Shown here one piece after another: positions 16,310 to 26,076 of a DNA stretch of 64,000 nucleotides. Positions within the stretch are counted from its first letter, which is position 1. Each line of letters starts with the position of its first letter. Origin of the DNA: Gillisia sp. UBA3175 (GTDB lineage Bacteria; Bacteroidota; Bacteroidia; Flavobacteriales; Flavobacteriaceae); assembly GCA_002364325.1 (NCBI GenBank), contig DEXV01000006.1, positions 479,468 to 543,467 on the forward strand, written 5' to 3'. The position numbers and the translations under genes were made by a program. The notes beneath the pieces were generated by a model, which saw nothing but the letters and a program-made list of their open reading frames with translations, ran no database searches and was not told where the DNA came from.

Positions 16310-16329
16310 TGTTGTACCTATGTTGTACC
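16310..16329. repeat. Paired TGTTGTACC direct repeats (possible integrase arm sites)
   Basis: TGTTGTACC at 16310-16318 and again at 16321-16329, an 11-bp step, between the tRNA fragment and the integrase start at 16366. Short direct repeats next to the core site are typical arm-type sites for tyrosine integrases with an Arm-binding domain. Confidence 0.5.
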
Positions 16330-16365
16330 AAAAATGATTATATTTGAAATATAAAACTATATGGT

Positions 16366-17580
16366 ATGTCCTCAAATGCAAAAATAGTATTAAGAAAAAA
16401 ACCAAATAAAGATGGGCGGTATCCTTTAGCTATTAGAATATCAAAGAATCGACGTTCAAACTATCACTATATAGGTCACTATATAGACGTAAAAGATTGG
16501 GATGAGAAAAATATCCGAGTAAAAAAATCACATTCGAATGCTAACAGGCTCAATGGTTTGCTTTCTTATAAACTATCTGAGGCGAATAAGATGCTGATTG
16601 AACTACAATCCGAGAAAAAAGATTTATCTGCTAATCAAATAAAGAAAAAACTCTACACCTCTTCTGAATCCACTACATTCTTTGAGGTTGCGCAAGAATT
16701 TCTTGATGAACTGGAAGCAAATAAGAAATTGTCAAGACTCTCATCCGACAAAGCTCGTGTAAATCACGTTTTAAGCTTTTGCAAATCTAAACAGCTTACA
16801 TTTCAAGAAATTGATGAACAATTTCTTCGAAGATTTAAAAGTTATTTAAAGTCAACTCGCAGTATATCAGAAAGGTCTATAGTTAATAATCTTATTGTGA
16901 TTAGAACGATCTACAATAGAGCCATTAAAATGGACATAGTAGATAGTAAACTCTACCCCTTCGGCTCAGATAAAATACGAATTAAGTTTCCAGAAACCGA
17001 AAAAATAGGTCTTACCAAAAATGAGGTTATAAAACTTGAAACTGTTAAAAATCTCACAGATAATGAAACTCATGCTCGAAATGTTTGGCTCTTTAGTTTT
17101 TATTTTGCGGGAATTCGTATAGCTGATGTATTGCAAATTCGTTGGAGCGATATTTATGACGAAAGGCTTCATTACCGAATGAATAAGAATTCAAAACTAT
17201 TATCCCTTAAAATTCCTGATAAAATATTTCCGATTTTGAAATACTATTACCAGTGTAAAAAAAACGATGATAATTTTATATTTCCTGAAATGGAAAAGGC
17301 AAATTTAAAAGATGCCAAAGATATATATACTAAAACAAAAACAGCCAATATGAAATTCAACAAATATTTGGTCACGGTTGCAGAAAAAGCTGAAATATTA
17401 AAAAAAATTACAATGCACATAGCGCGACATTCCTTTGGAAACATTTCAGAGGATAAAATTCCCATTAATATGCTTCAAAAACTATATAGACATTCTTCAA
17501 TTACTACCACAATAAATTATCAGTCTAACTTTATACATAGAGATGCAGATGATGCATTGGATAGCGTGATTAATTTTTAA
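16366..17580 (+). CDS. Tyrosine recombinase (integrase) of the right element
   Basis: 404 residues. Arm-binding domain at about 1-95 ('LRKKPNKDGRYPLAIRISKNRRSNYHYIG'), SAM-like core-binding domain at about 105-205, catalytic domain to the end. The catalytic residues visible are Arg in 'FAGIRIADVLQIRW', 'HIARHSFGN' (HxxR), 'HSSITTTINYQ' (H and Tyr). It is transcribed away from the tRNA-Leu fragment, as expected for the integrase of an element extending to the right. It is only distantly similar to the integrase at 14692-15918. Confidence 0.9.
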   Translation: MSSNAKIVLRKKPNKDGRYPLAIRISKNRRSNYHYIGHYIDVKDWDEKNIRVKKSHSNANRLNGLLSYKLSEANKMLIELQSEKKDLSANQIKKKLYTSSESTTFFEVAQEFLDELEANKKLSRLSSDKARVNHVLSFCKSKQLTFQEIDEQFLRRFKSYLKSTRSISERSIVNNLIVIRTIYNRAIKMDIVDSKLYPFGSDKIRIKFPETEKIGLTKNEVIKLETVKNLTDNETHARNVWLFSFYFAGIRIADVLQIRWSDIYDERLHYRMNKNSKLLSLKIPDKIFPILKYYYQCKKNDDNFIFPEMEKANLKDAKDIYTKTKTANMKFNKYLVTVAEKAEILKKITMHIARHSFGNISEDKIPINMLQKLYRHSSITTTINYQSNFIHRDADDALDSVINF

Positions 17581-17687
17581 AAAGATTTTAAATTGTAAAT
17601 ACTTAGAATTTAAACAGAAAATTGATTTTACTTTTCCATTTGAAATTAAATATTTAATTTCACAACTTATTTTGGATTCATTATTCT

Positions 17688-18089
17688 TTGAAGATCTTTA
17701 GAAATATACTGTTCTTTACAGCAGCCTTCATTTTGATAGGCCACGATATCGTGCCTCATACTGATATATCCCACGATGAAAATATTTCTTTCTCTATTGC
17801 TTCGTCAACAGATTCCCATCAAATAGACCAGGAACATTTAGAGCTGGGTCATATATTCGAACTTTTGCAGCATTCTTCAGATGAAAGCACATTAAAATAT
17901 GTAACTGGAGATGATCAAAACATTAATGTTCAGACGAAAGTTTTTCAAAATTCTGCTTTAACAGTTGATATTGATAATCAATTCATTTGGCACTCAAACT
18001 TTGAAAAACAACGCTTTCGGGATTATCCTATAATTCCTTATTTTTCAACATTATCCTCTTATACTCTTCGAGGACCTCCTTCCTGTTAA
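17688..18089 (+). CDS. Small His-containing exported protein upstream of CusA (copy 1)
   Basis: 133 residues starting at TTG. The same start codon and the same following bases occur in copy 2 (18491-18877), and no in-frame ATG precedes either. A hydrophobic N-terminus (MKIFRNILFFTAAFILIG) is followed by His/Asp/Glu-rich stretches ('HDIVPHTDISHDE', 'DQEHLELGHIFELLQH') able to bind metal. The C-terminus is 'RDYPIIPYFSTLSSYTLRGP'-PSC. Such proteins are found beside cus/czc genes in Bacteroidota. A metal-binding accessory role in the envelope is inferred. Confidence 0.6.
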   Translation: MKIFRNILFFTAAFILIGHDIVPHTDISHDENISFSIASSTDSHQIDQEHLELGHIFELLQHSSDESTLKYVTGDDQNINVQTKVFQNSALTVDIDNQFIWHSNFEKQRFRDYPIIPYFSTLSSYTLRGPPSC

Positions 18090-18152
18090 TTTTTTAAAGT
18101 GATATTTATTATTCAAGCTTCAACTGAGCTTGATACTATTTATGTCGCTATT

Positions 18153-18182
18153 TAGCTATGCAATAAGCTTTTGCTATAGCTA
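18153..18182 (+). ncRNA. Hairpin after copy 1, conserved after copy 2
   Basis: TAGCTATGCAA pairs with TTGCTATAGCTA across a 7-base loop with one bulged T. The corresponding place after copy 2 (18941-18970) folds the same way, with at least one compensatory change (C-G to T-A at the fourth pair). It may be a transcript-end or processing structure. Confidence 0.5.
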
Positions 18183-18244
18183 TTTCCGTTAACCTTTTAA
18201 TTACTAAAAACTATTATTTACCTAGAATAATACAATATAAACTA

Positions 18245-18427
18245 ATGTCAGAAAATCGCAGAAATAAAAGGAAACTAGAGAGAAATAAAAAAGATTCAGA
18301 GGCAGAAATTACCAAAAAATATAAAGCCTTGAAAATATTCTTTATTGTCACAATTATTATTTTCGTGCTTATAATATTTGGTGTAGTCTTGTATAGTAAT
18401 ATTTTTATAACTGACCATACTCATTGA
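18245..18427 (+). CDS. Small single-span membrane protein
   Basis: 60 residues: a very basic helical N-terminus ('SENRRNKRKLERNKKDSEAE'), one membrane helix (about 30-52, 'IFFIVTIIIFVLIIFGVVLY') and a short tail ending 'DHTH'. It has an ATG start and sits between the two His-containing paralogues. Like its neighbours it ends in histidines, so a metal-related accessory role is possible. No family recognised. Confidence 0.55.
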   Translation: MSENRRNKRKLERNKKDSEAEITKKYKALKIFFIVTIIIFVLIIFGVVLYSNIFITDHTH

Positions 18428-18490
18428 AAATTTTGTTGTTTAGAATAAAACACCTATTTTTGGACCTAATTTTGTATTTATTATACTTTT

Positions 18491-18877
18491 TTGAAGCTAT
18501 TTAGAAATATACTTTTTTTTGCAGCAGCCTTCATTATGATAGGTCACGACATCGTACCTCATATTGATGCTGAGCACGTTTCTAATGCTTCTGAAATAGG
18601 TCCACAACAAATTGCTCAAGAACATCTAGAGCTTGGCCATATTTTTGAGCACTTTCAGCATTCTTTGAATGAAAGAACTTTAAAATATGTAACAGGCACC
18701 GTTAAAAATATAGATGTAAAAATTAAAGTTTTTCAAAATCCGGCTTTAAATGTCGACATTGAAAATCAAGAAATTTGGTACGCAAATTTTGAAAAACAAC
18801 GCTTTCGGGATTATCCTATAATTCCATATTTTTCAGCATTACCTTCCCATACCCTTCGGGGACCTCCGTCTTGTTAA
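18491..18877 (+). CDS. Small His-containing exported protein upstream of CusA (copy 2)
   Basis: 128 residues, also starting at TTG. It is a clear paralogue of copy 1: near-identical N-terminus, 'GHDIVPHIDAEH', 'QEHLELGHIFEHFQHS', 'LKYVTG', and the C-terminal 'NFEKQRFRDYPIIPYFSALP' followed by a shared RGPPSC end. The duplication includes about 130 bp of 3' flank with the hairpin. It lies about 200 bp upstream of the CusA gene and is probably part of the same metal-resistance unit. Confidence 0.6.
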   Translation: MKLFRNILFFAAAFIMIGHDIVPHIDAEHVSNASEIGPQQIAQEHLELGHIFEHFQHSLNERTLKYVTGTVKNIDVKIKVFQNPALNVDIENQEIWYANFEKQRFRDYPIIPYFSALPSHTLRGPPSC

Positions 18878-18940
18878 TTTCTTAAGGTGATATATATTAT
18901 TCAAGCTCATACTGAACTTGATGATATTTATATCCCTATT

Positions 18941-18970
18941 TAGTTATGTTATAATCCTTTGTTATAACTA
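18941..18970 (+). ncRNA. Hairpin after copy 2
   Basis: TAGTTATG...TTATAACTA: the same stem position and bulge as 18153-18182, with C-G replaced by T-A and two further changes tolerated as G-T pairs. Confidence 0.5.
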
Positions 18971-19084
18971 TTTCCCTAATTCATCTTTAGCATTTAAAAC
19001 TATAGGCACTTATCTAAAGGGTTTATAAAATAAGCTCATGGTGTTTCACATTTTCGTTTTCCATCTTATAATTCTTCTACTATA

Positions 19085-22000
19085 ATGTTAGATAAAATCA
19101 TTCAGTTTTCTATCAACAATAAACTTGTTGTCGGAATATTAACCTTATTCTTAATTGGTTGGGGAACCTATTCCTTAACACAATTACCCATAGATGCCGT
19201 ACCGGATATTACAGATAATCAGGTAATGGTAATAACAGTTTCCCCTACGCTTGCAGCACAAGAAGTGGAGCAACTTGTTACATTTCCAGTTGAACAAACA
19301 ATGGTAAGCATACCTGGCATAAAGGATATGCGATCTTTTTCTCGTTTTGGACTTTCTATTGTGACCATAGTATTTGAAGAAGATACCGATCTCTATTGGG
19401 CTCGACAGCAAGTTCAAGAACGCTTGTCATTGGCAGCAAAAGATATACCTGAAGGTGTGGGAGAGCCTGAAATGGCACCTGTTACCACTGGTTTGGGTGA
19501 AATATATCAATATGTAATACATCCCGAAGAAGGGTATGAGGATCAATACGATGCTACCGAGTTACGCTCCATACAAGACTGGATTATTAAAAGACAGCTA
19601 TTGGGAACACCTGGGGTTGCGGAAGTTAGTGGTTTTGGTGGATTTGTTAAGCAATATGAAATAGCTATAGATCCTAATAAACTTCAAAGTATGAATATTA
19701 CTATTGAAGAAATTTTTACTGCGCTTGAAAAAAACAATCAAAATACCGGTGGGGCTTATATCGACAAGGGACCCAATGCATATTTCATACGTAGTGAAGG
19801 CCTCGTGAATAATTTGCAAGAGCTAGAGAAGATAGTTGTTAAAGTGAGTAATGGAACACCAATACTTGTTAGGGATGTTGCTAAAGTTCAATTCGGTCAC
19901 GGAGTTCGATATGGAGCTGCAACCCGAAATGGAGAAGGAGAAGTGGTTACGGGGATTGTGATGATGCTAAAAGGAGCAAACTCTTCTGCAGTTATAAATG
20001 CTGTTAAGGATAAAATTGAACAGATTAAGGAAACTTTACCAGAAGGAGTGACCATTGAGCCCTACCTGGATCGGAAAAAATTGGTGGATCGCGCGATAGG
20101 AACGGTAACCACAAACCTTACAGAAGGGGCGTTAATTGTGATTTTTGTGTTAATCCTCTTTCTGGGGAACTTAAGGGGTGGATTGATCGTGGCTTCTGTC
20201 ATACCTCTTTCAATGCTTTTTGCAATATCAATGATGAAACTCTTTGGAGTCTCGGGGAATCTGATGAGTTTGGGTGCCATAGACTTTGGTCTTATCGTAG
20301 ATGGAGCGGTAATTATTGTTGAATCTGTAATGTTCGGTATTCATACCGGCAAAAAGAAGTATGCCGGAGTTGAAAAACTATCTTCTGAACAGATGGATAC
20401 CGAAGTGAAACGATCTGCTGGAAAAATGATGAATTCTGCAGCGTTCGGGCAAATAATTATTCTAATTGTATATCTACCTATTTTAGCATTGACTGGGGTA
20501 GCTGGGAAAATGTTTCACCCCATGGCGCAAACGGTAATGTTTGCTATTCTAGGCGCATTGATTTTATCGCTTACCTATGTTCCTATGATGTCTGCTCTGG
20601 TACTCGGTCGAAAGACGGAACATAAAAGAAATTTTTCTGATAAAATGATGGATTTCTTTCAGCGAATTTATAATCCTATTATAAAAGCTGCGCTTCACGC
20701 AAAACTTTTGGTAATTGGATTGGCAATAGGGTTATTTGCTATTACACTAGTAGTATTTGCCAATATGGGGGGCGAGTTTATTCCGCAGTTGGACGAAGGG
20801 GATTTTGCAGTAGAGACACGAGTTCCCGTTGGAAGTTCCATTGACCAAATGATTGATGTTTCTCAGAAGGCGCAAACTATATTATTAAATGAATATCCAG
20901 ATGAAGTATTGCAAGTTGTGAACAAAATCGGTTCAGGAGAAATACCAACGGATCCTATGCCAATTGAAGCAGGAGATATGATGGTTATTTTAAGTCCAAA
21001 ATCGGAATGGACAAAAGCAGGCGGAAGAGAAGAACTGGCAGCAGAGATGAAAGAATCCCTGTCAATAATCCCTAATGCTACTTTTAGCTTTCAACAGCCC
21101 ATACAAATGCGTTTCAATGAACTTTTGACAGGTGCAAAACAAGATGTTGTAATCAAAATTTATGGCGAGGATCTTAATATTCTTTCAGATCTAGCCAGCA
21201 ATGTTGGGAGCAAAATAAAATCGGTAGATGGAGTTGCAGATTTGTATGTTGAGGAAGTGACTGGATTACCACAAATCAATATTCAAATGAACCGTGATAA
21301 GATTTCTCAATATGGGATGAATATAGAGGATGTAAACAATGCTATTGAAACTGCGTTTGCGGGTACTTCGGCTGGACTTGTATATGAAGGAGAACGCCGT
21401 TTTGATCTAGTGGTTCGATTGGATAAAGATTACCGAACTGATATTACCGATGTACAGAATTTATATGTGAGCACCCCGGAAGGAAGGCAAATTCCGCTAA
21501 GTGAAGTGGCAAGCGTTTCCTTTGAACCCGGACCTGTACAAATTCAGCGAGATAATGCTAAACGTCGAATTATTGTTGGCTTCAATGTACGTGACAGGGA
21601 TGTACAAAGTATCATTGAGGATATCAAACAAATTATGGCTTCGAATGTTGATATGCCAGCAGGTTATTATGTAACCTATGGCGGTCAATTTCAAAACCTG
21701 CAAGAGGCCAATCAACGATTGATGATTGCCTTACCAGTAGCCTTGTTGCTGATTTTAATTTTGCTCTATTTTGCTTTTGGCTCAATAAAACAAAGTTTGC
21801 TTATTTTTTCGGCGATCCCGTTATCTGCTATTGGAGGTGTCTTTGCACTAATCATAAGAGATTTACCATTCAGTATTTCAGCTGGAATCGGATTTATTGC
21901 ATTATTTGGTGTGGCCGTTTTAAACGGTATCGTATTGGTTGCAGAATTCAACAGGCTAGATGCAGAAGGTGTAACCGATATTTATGAACGTGTCCTTAAA

Positions 22001-23482
22001 GGAACACGCGTGAGATTGAGACCAGTACTAATGACTGCTACCGTTGCAGCATTAGGGTTTTTACCTATGGCATTGTCAAATTCATCCGGTGCAGAAGTAC
22101 AAAGGCCATTGGCTACAGTGGTTATTGGTGGCTTGATTACGGCAACTGCATTAACGCTAATCGTTCTACCCGTTCTGTACATTTATTTTACTGATAGAAA
22201 AGCTAAATTCAATTTCGGAAGAAAGAAATTAGCTACTTTAATCGTCATTGGTGGCTTATTCTTTCCGGCAATGCAGCTTCAAGCACAAGAAATTAACCAA
22301 ATGCAGGAGCGTGAACTTACATTACCTGAGGCTATTGAACTTGCACTTAAGAACAATAACCGAATTAAGATTGCGCAATATGAAATAGATGTTGAAGAAA
22401 CTGGGAAATATGGCGCGATAAGCATTCCTAAAACAGAATTCTCCTATTCAAACGGTGAATTTAACACGCCTGCGATAAAAGACAATTTGTATGGAGTTAC
22501 CCAACGGATTAATTTTCCTACAGTTTATACCAGTCAGTTCAAGCTTGCGAAAGCTAAGGTCAATAGTAGTGAGCAACTGAAAGTGATACAAGAAAATGAA
22601 CTGATTGCTGATGTAAAAGCTGCCTATTTAAGAACTGTGTTTTTAATGGAAAATAAACGATTATTACAACGTCAAGATAGCCTTTACGGCAATCTGAATA
22701 AGTCAAGTTTGATGCGTTATAAAACAGGAGAATCCACAAAATTGGAAAGCGTAACCTCAGCAGCTCAATCGATGCAAATAAAAAATAAGCTTCAACAGAA
22801 CGAAGCCGATTTGAGAATCGCACAAAACCGACTACAAGTAGTCTTGAACACTAAGGAGAATATTAGTGTTAAATCCACTGAATTAATCCCTAGTGAGATA
22901 AATTTCGATATTGAAAGTCAAACTGTAGAACAAAGCCCGGTTTACGCCTATCTAAAGCAACAATTAGAGGTAAGAAAACGGGAGACAAATGTGGAAAGGA
23001 ATAAAGTTTTACCAGATATTATGTTCGGTTATAACAGCCAAACCTTTAATGGTGCTCAAAGTAGCGGGTTAGCAAACCAAAATTTTAGTGATGATGACTT
23101 ATTTTCATCCTTTCAGGTAGGGGTTGCAATTCCCATTTTTCCTGGGGGGCATCGTTCCAAGATCAAGGCTGCAAAAATTGAAGAGGATATCGCACAATCT
23201 CAAATTGAGTTGAACCAAACCCAGTTACAAGGGGAACTACAAAATTTGCTACAAGAATATTACAAACTTCAGGGAACTTTGAGTTACTATCAAAATGAAG
23301 CATTGCCACAGGCGGAACTTATTATTAACAATTCAGAAAAGAGCTTTAAAAGTGGAGATGTTTCTTACACGCAATACCTGCAAAACCTCACTTTGGCGAA
23401 TAGTATTCAAACAGATTATTTAAACACACTTTATCAATATAACCAGTCTATCATAGTAATCGAAGCCTTATTGGGCTTGTAA
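19085..23482 (+). CDS. cusA: CusA/CzcA heavy-metal RND pump fused to a TolC-like outer-membrane factor
   Basis: 1465 residues, against about 1040 for an unfused CusA. Residues 1 to about 1040 are an HME-type RND pump. This is shown by the start 'IIQFSINNKLVVGILTLFLIGWG', the HME proton-relay motif 'DFGLIVDGAVIIVES' in TM4 and 'GEFIPQLDEGDFAVETRVPV' at the start of the second large loop. After the last membrane helix and 'LIVIGGLFFPAMQLQAQ', which resembles an internal signal sequence, residues of about 1070-1465 are a TolC/CusC-type domain ('LTLPEAIELALKNNNRIKIAQYEI' pattern). The protein exports divalent or monovalent metal ions with the adaptor encoded next. The fusion is known in Bacteroidota; whether it is cleaved is unknown. 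Confidence 0.93.
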   Translation: MLDKIIQFSINNKLVVGILTLFLIGWGTYSLTQLPIDAVPDITDNQVMVITVSPTLAAQEVEQLVTFPVEQTMVSIPGIKDMRSFSRFGLSIVTIVFEEDTDLYWARQQVQERLSLAAKDIPEGVGEPEMAPVTTGLGEIYQYVIHPEEGYEDQYDATELRSIQDWIIKRQLLGTPGVAEVSGFGGFVKQYEIAIDPNKLQSMNITIEEIFTALEKNNQNTGGAYIDKGPNAYFIRSEGLVNNLQELEKIVVKVSNGTPILVRDVAKVQFGHGVRYGAATRNGEGEVVTGIVMMLKGANSSAVINAVKDKIEQIKETLPEGVTIEPYLDRKKLVDRAIGTVTTNLTEGALIVIFVLILFLGNLRGGLIVASVIPLSMLFAISMMKLFGVSGNLMSLGAIDFGLIVDGAVIIVESVMFGIHTGKKKYAGVEKLSSEQMDTEVKRSAGKMMNSAAFGQIIILIVYLPILALTGVAGKMFHPMAQTVMFAILGALILSLTYVPMMSALVLGRKTEHKRNFSDKMMDFFQRIYNPIIKAALHAKLLVIGLAIGLFAITLVVFANMGGEFIPQLDEGDFAVETRVPVGSSIDQMIDVSQKAQTILLNEYPDEVLQVVNKIGSGEIPTDPMPIEAGDMMVILSPKSEWTKAGGREELAAEMKESLSIIPNATFSFQQPIQMRFNELLTGAKQDVVIKIYGEDLNILSDLASNVGSKIKSVDGVADLYVEEVTGLPQINIQMNRDKISQYGMNIEDVNNAIETAFAGTSAGLVYEGERRFDLVVRLDKDYRTDITDVQNLYVSTPEGRQIPLSEVASVSFEPGPVQIQRDNAKRRIIVGFNVRDRDVQSIIEDIKQIMASNVDMPAGYYVTYGGQFQNLQEANQRLMIALPVALLLILILLYFAFGSIKQSLLIFSAIPLSAIGGVFALIIRDLPFSISAGIGFIALFGVAVLNGIVLVAEFNRLDAEGVTDIYERVLKGTRVRLRPVLMTATVAALGFLPMALSNSSGAEVQRPLATVVIGGLITATALTLIVLPVLYIYFTDRKAKFNFGRKKLATLIVIGGLFFPAMQLQAQEINQMQERELTLPEAIELALKNNNRIKIAQYEIDVEETGKYGAISIPKTEFSYSNGEFNTPAIKDNLYGVTQRINFPTVYTSQFKLAKAKVNSSEQLKVIQENELIADVKAAYLRTVFLMENKRLLQRQDSLYGNLNKSSLMRYKTGESTKLESVTSAAQSMQIKNKLQQNEADLRIAQNRLQVVLNTKENISVKSTELIPSEINFDIESQTVEQSPVYAYLKQQLEVRKRETNVERNKVLPDIMFGYNSQTFNGAQSSGLANQNFSDDDLFSSFQVGVAIPIFPGGHRSKIKAAKIEEDIAQSQIELNQTQLQGELQNLLQEYYKLQGTLSYYQNEALPQAELIINNSEKSFKSGDVSYTQYLQNLTLANSIQTDYLNTLYQYNQSIIVIEALLGL

Positions 23483-23512
23483 AAAAGTGATTTCACATTA
23501 AAATATATAAAA

Positions 23513-24712
23513 ATGAAAATTCAATTTAGAACAAAAATATCGCTGCTCATTTTATCTACACTATTCATAGTGGCTTGTGGCAACAAGGATTCCGAAAAAA
23601 TGGAATCTTCCGAAAAAACTTCGATAAAAGAAGAACAACCAGTTGCAAACGGATCCAAACAAATCAATTTTACCAAAGACCAATACAATCTTGCCGGAAT
23701 TGAAACCGGGGAGATTGAAATGAGAAATCTTAGTAATATTATCAAACTGAATGGAGTCATTGATGTAGAGCCTGAAAGTATGGCTTCTGTATCGGCCCCT
23801 TTAGGAGGATATTTAAAGACTGCCGGGAGACTTCCTGGTGAAGAGATTAAAAAAGGGCAAGTCTTGGCCACAATTGAAAATCCTGAATTTATCCAAATCC
23901 AACAGGATTATTTGGAAAGTTTAAGCAAACTCCAATTTCTTGAAGAAGAATATAACCGCCAAAAACAATTACGGGAAGAAGACATAAATTCTGCAAAAAC
24001 GTTTCAACAGGTTTCTTCAGATTATAGAATAACACAAGGGCGGGTTAAGGCATATGAACAACAACTTGCGCTTGCTGGAATCAGTAAGAATTCTGTACAA
24101 AACGGCAATATATCGCGAACTGCAAACCTTTATGCTCCAATTACAGGTTTTGTGAAGGCAAGCAATGTAAATATTGGGGATTATGTATCGCCACAGGATG
24201 TTCTATTTGAACTAGTTAATTTAAACGATGTTCATTTGGCATTGAATGCTTTTGAAAAGGATTTAGGAAGTTTAGAGATTGGCCAAACCGTTAAGTTTTC
24301 CCTTTCTAATGATAATACGTTTAGCCGTACTGCTGAAGTTTTTTTAATTGGAAAAGCTACTGGTAGTGACCGTATGACACCAGTTCATTGCCACATAAAT
24401 AAAGAGGATGAAAAAGGCCTTTTGCCTGGCATGTACGTAAAAGCTTGGGTAGAAAGCGGTACCAATAAGCAAAATGCAATCGCTTCAGAGGCTATAGTTC
24501 AATATGAAGGAAAAGATTTCGTAATTCTTCAAACCGAAGGAACGGAAGGTGGTTATATATTTATATTGGAACAAGTTAAAAAAGGAATTGAACAGGAAGG
24601 CTATACAGCTATAACTTTTGCAGAAAGTTTTGATATTAACAATTTTAAGCCGGTGGTAAAAAACGCTTATTCCATCTTGTCTGCTTTGCGAAATTCTGAA
24701 GAAGAGGAATAG
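23513..24712 (+). CDS. cusB: CusB/CzcB-type periplasmic adaptor lipoprotein
   Basis: 399 residues. A lipoprotein signal with lipobox 'IVACG' is followed by the membrane-fusion-protein plan: barrel-sandwich half ('VSAPLGGYLKTAGRLPGEEIKKGQVLATIENPEFIQIQ', about 92-130), helical hairpin (about 130-190), second half-sandwich ('ANLYAPITGFVKASNVNIGDYV') and beta-barrel domain. It starts 30 bp after the pump gene and connects the RND part to the outer-membrane part. Metal specificity cannot be read from sequence alone. Confidence 0.9.
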   Translation: MKIQFRTKISLLILSTLFIVACGNKDSEKMESSEKTSIKEEQPVANGSKQINFTKDQYNLAGIETGEIEMRNLSNIIKLNGVIDVEPESMASVSAPLGGYLKTAGRLPGEEIKKGQVLATIENPEFIQIQQDYLESLSKLQFLEEEYNRQKQLREEDINSAKTFQQVSSDYRITQGRVKAYEQQLALAGISKNSVQNGNISRTANLYAPITGFVKASNVNIGDYVSPQDVLFELVNLNDVHLALNAFEKDLGSLEIGQTVKFSLSNDNTFSRTAEVFLIGKATGSDRMTPVHCHINKEDEKGLLPGMYVKAWVESGTNKQNAIASEAIVQYEGKDFVILQTEGTEGGYIFILEQVKKGIEQEGYTAITFAESFDINNFKPVVKNAYSILSALRNSEEEE

Positions 24713-24745
24713 TTTTAATTTAAAAAATAATTTTGTGATACCAAG

Positions 24746-26017
24746 ATGAAAATTGACAAGGTAATATCCAGATTAACAGAACCCTTTCAGGCTCTGCAAA
24801 ATAAGTTGTTTGCGAAAGTGTATCTCGCACAGACCATTAGCCTGTTGGGTGATGCCTTTACTTGGGTTGGATTGGCATTATTAGCCTATCAATTTGGGGA
24901 AGGAAGGGCAGCTATAATTTTGGCTACGGCACTCACATTGCGGGTAACCGCCTTTATCATCTTTTCACCTTTTGCAGGTGTACTAGCAGACCGGATAGAC
25001 CGAAAAAAGATTCTGTACACGACCCACTTTATTAGGATGGGACTTGTCGCCTTGCTACCGTTTATTACCGCCGAATGGCAAATTTATGTCTTGGTATTCC
25101 TTATGAATGTTTTCAATGCTTTTTTTAGTCCTACTTATAGGTCTATAATTCCACAGATAGTTGACAAGAAATTATATCGGCAAGCTATTGGTCTATCGGC
25201 TGCCACGTATCAGTTATTGGGAGTTTTAGGGCCAGGATTGGCAGGTATTCTTGCAGTTTGGTTGGGTGCTCGCGAAATATTCTTGGTTGATGCAGCAACA
25301 TTTATTGTCGCAGGCATTTTGCTTTTAACCCTTCCAAAAGATTTCTTGAATGCACCTAAGGAAGATATTCCGAAGGAACAACTTACAACTTGGCAAGATG
25401 TAACCAAGGGCATCAGACTTTTGTTTCAAAACAAATACATACGTTTTGCGCTTTTCATAGAACTGGTAACAGCGATGGCCGGAGCTTTTATATTGGTGAA
25501 TACAATCATTCTTGTAAAAAGTGGGCTAGATCTTACCGATAAGGATTATGGTTTAATTATGGCTGCCTTCGGTATTGGTGCAACAGTCGCTGCTTTCGTT
25601 TCTGGTGCTATAGATAAATCCAAATCGAGGCAGGTTTCCTTAGTATTGGGAGCATTAGTATTGGGTCTAGCAATCAGTGCCGCAAATTACCTGAATTTTT
25701 CCCTGCTCTTTGCATTTTGGATCGTCGCAGGTTTAGGGCAAAGTCTTGCAGAAATACCTTCAGAAACACTTATAGGAGAGAATATATCAGATAGTGAACA
25801 AGGAAAAGTATATGGCTCCCATTTTGCGTTTTCACATCTTTGGTGGGCATTCGCATATCCCATAGCCGGGTTTTTGGGAACCAATTTCCCCGAAAAGGAA
25901 TTTCTATATGGTGGAATTATCACTTTGTCGCTGTTGCTGATTGTATTTCTGTTTCTTAGACCAAAAGAAGCTATTAGAAATTCAGATCAAATAAAATCGA
26001 AGGCAATTATACCTTAA
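24746..26017 (+). CDS. MFS efflux transporter
   Basis: 423 residues with about 12 membrane helices. Features include 'SLLGDAFTWVGLALLAYQFG' in helix 1 and the MFS loop 2-3 motif 'GVLADRIDRKKILYTTHFIRMG'. It resembles the MFS_3 (macrolide or enterobactin exporter-like) group. It follows cusB by 33 bp, so it is probably in the same transcript. The substrate is unknown; a metal-chelate or metabolite export role is inferred from context. Confidence 0.85.
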   Translation: MKIDKVISRLTEPFQALQNKLFAKVYLAQTISLLGDAFTWVGLALLAYQFGEGRAAIILATALTLRVTAFIIFSPFAGVLADRIDRKKILYTTHFIRMGLVALLPFITAEWQIYVLVFLMNVFNAFFSPTYRSIIPQIVDKKLYRQAIGLSAATYQLLGVLGPGLAGILAVWLGAREIFLVDAATFIVAGILLLTLPKDFLNAPKEDIPKEQLTTWQDVTKGIRLLFQNKYIRFALFIELVTAMAGAFILVNTIILVKSGLDLTDKDYGLIMAAFGIGATVAAFVSGAIDKSKSRQVSLVLGALVLGLAISAANYLNFSLLFAFWIVAGLGQSLAEIPSETLIGENISDSEQGKVYGSHFAFSHLWWAFAYPIAGFLGTNFPEKEFLYGGIITLSLLLIVFLFLRPKEAIRNSDQIKSKAIIP

Positions 26018-26076
26018 TATTTGCTATGAAAAATGTAGCATTAAAAAATTGAGTGTTCATTATAAACAATAACATT

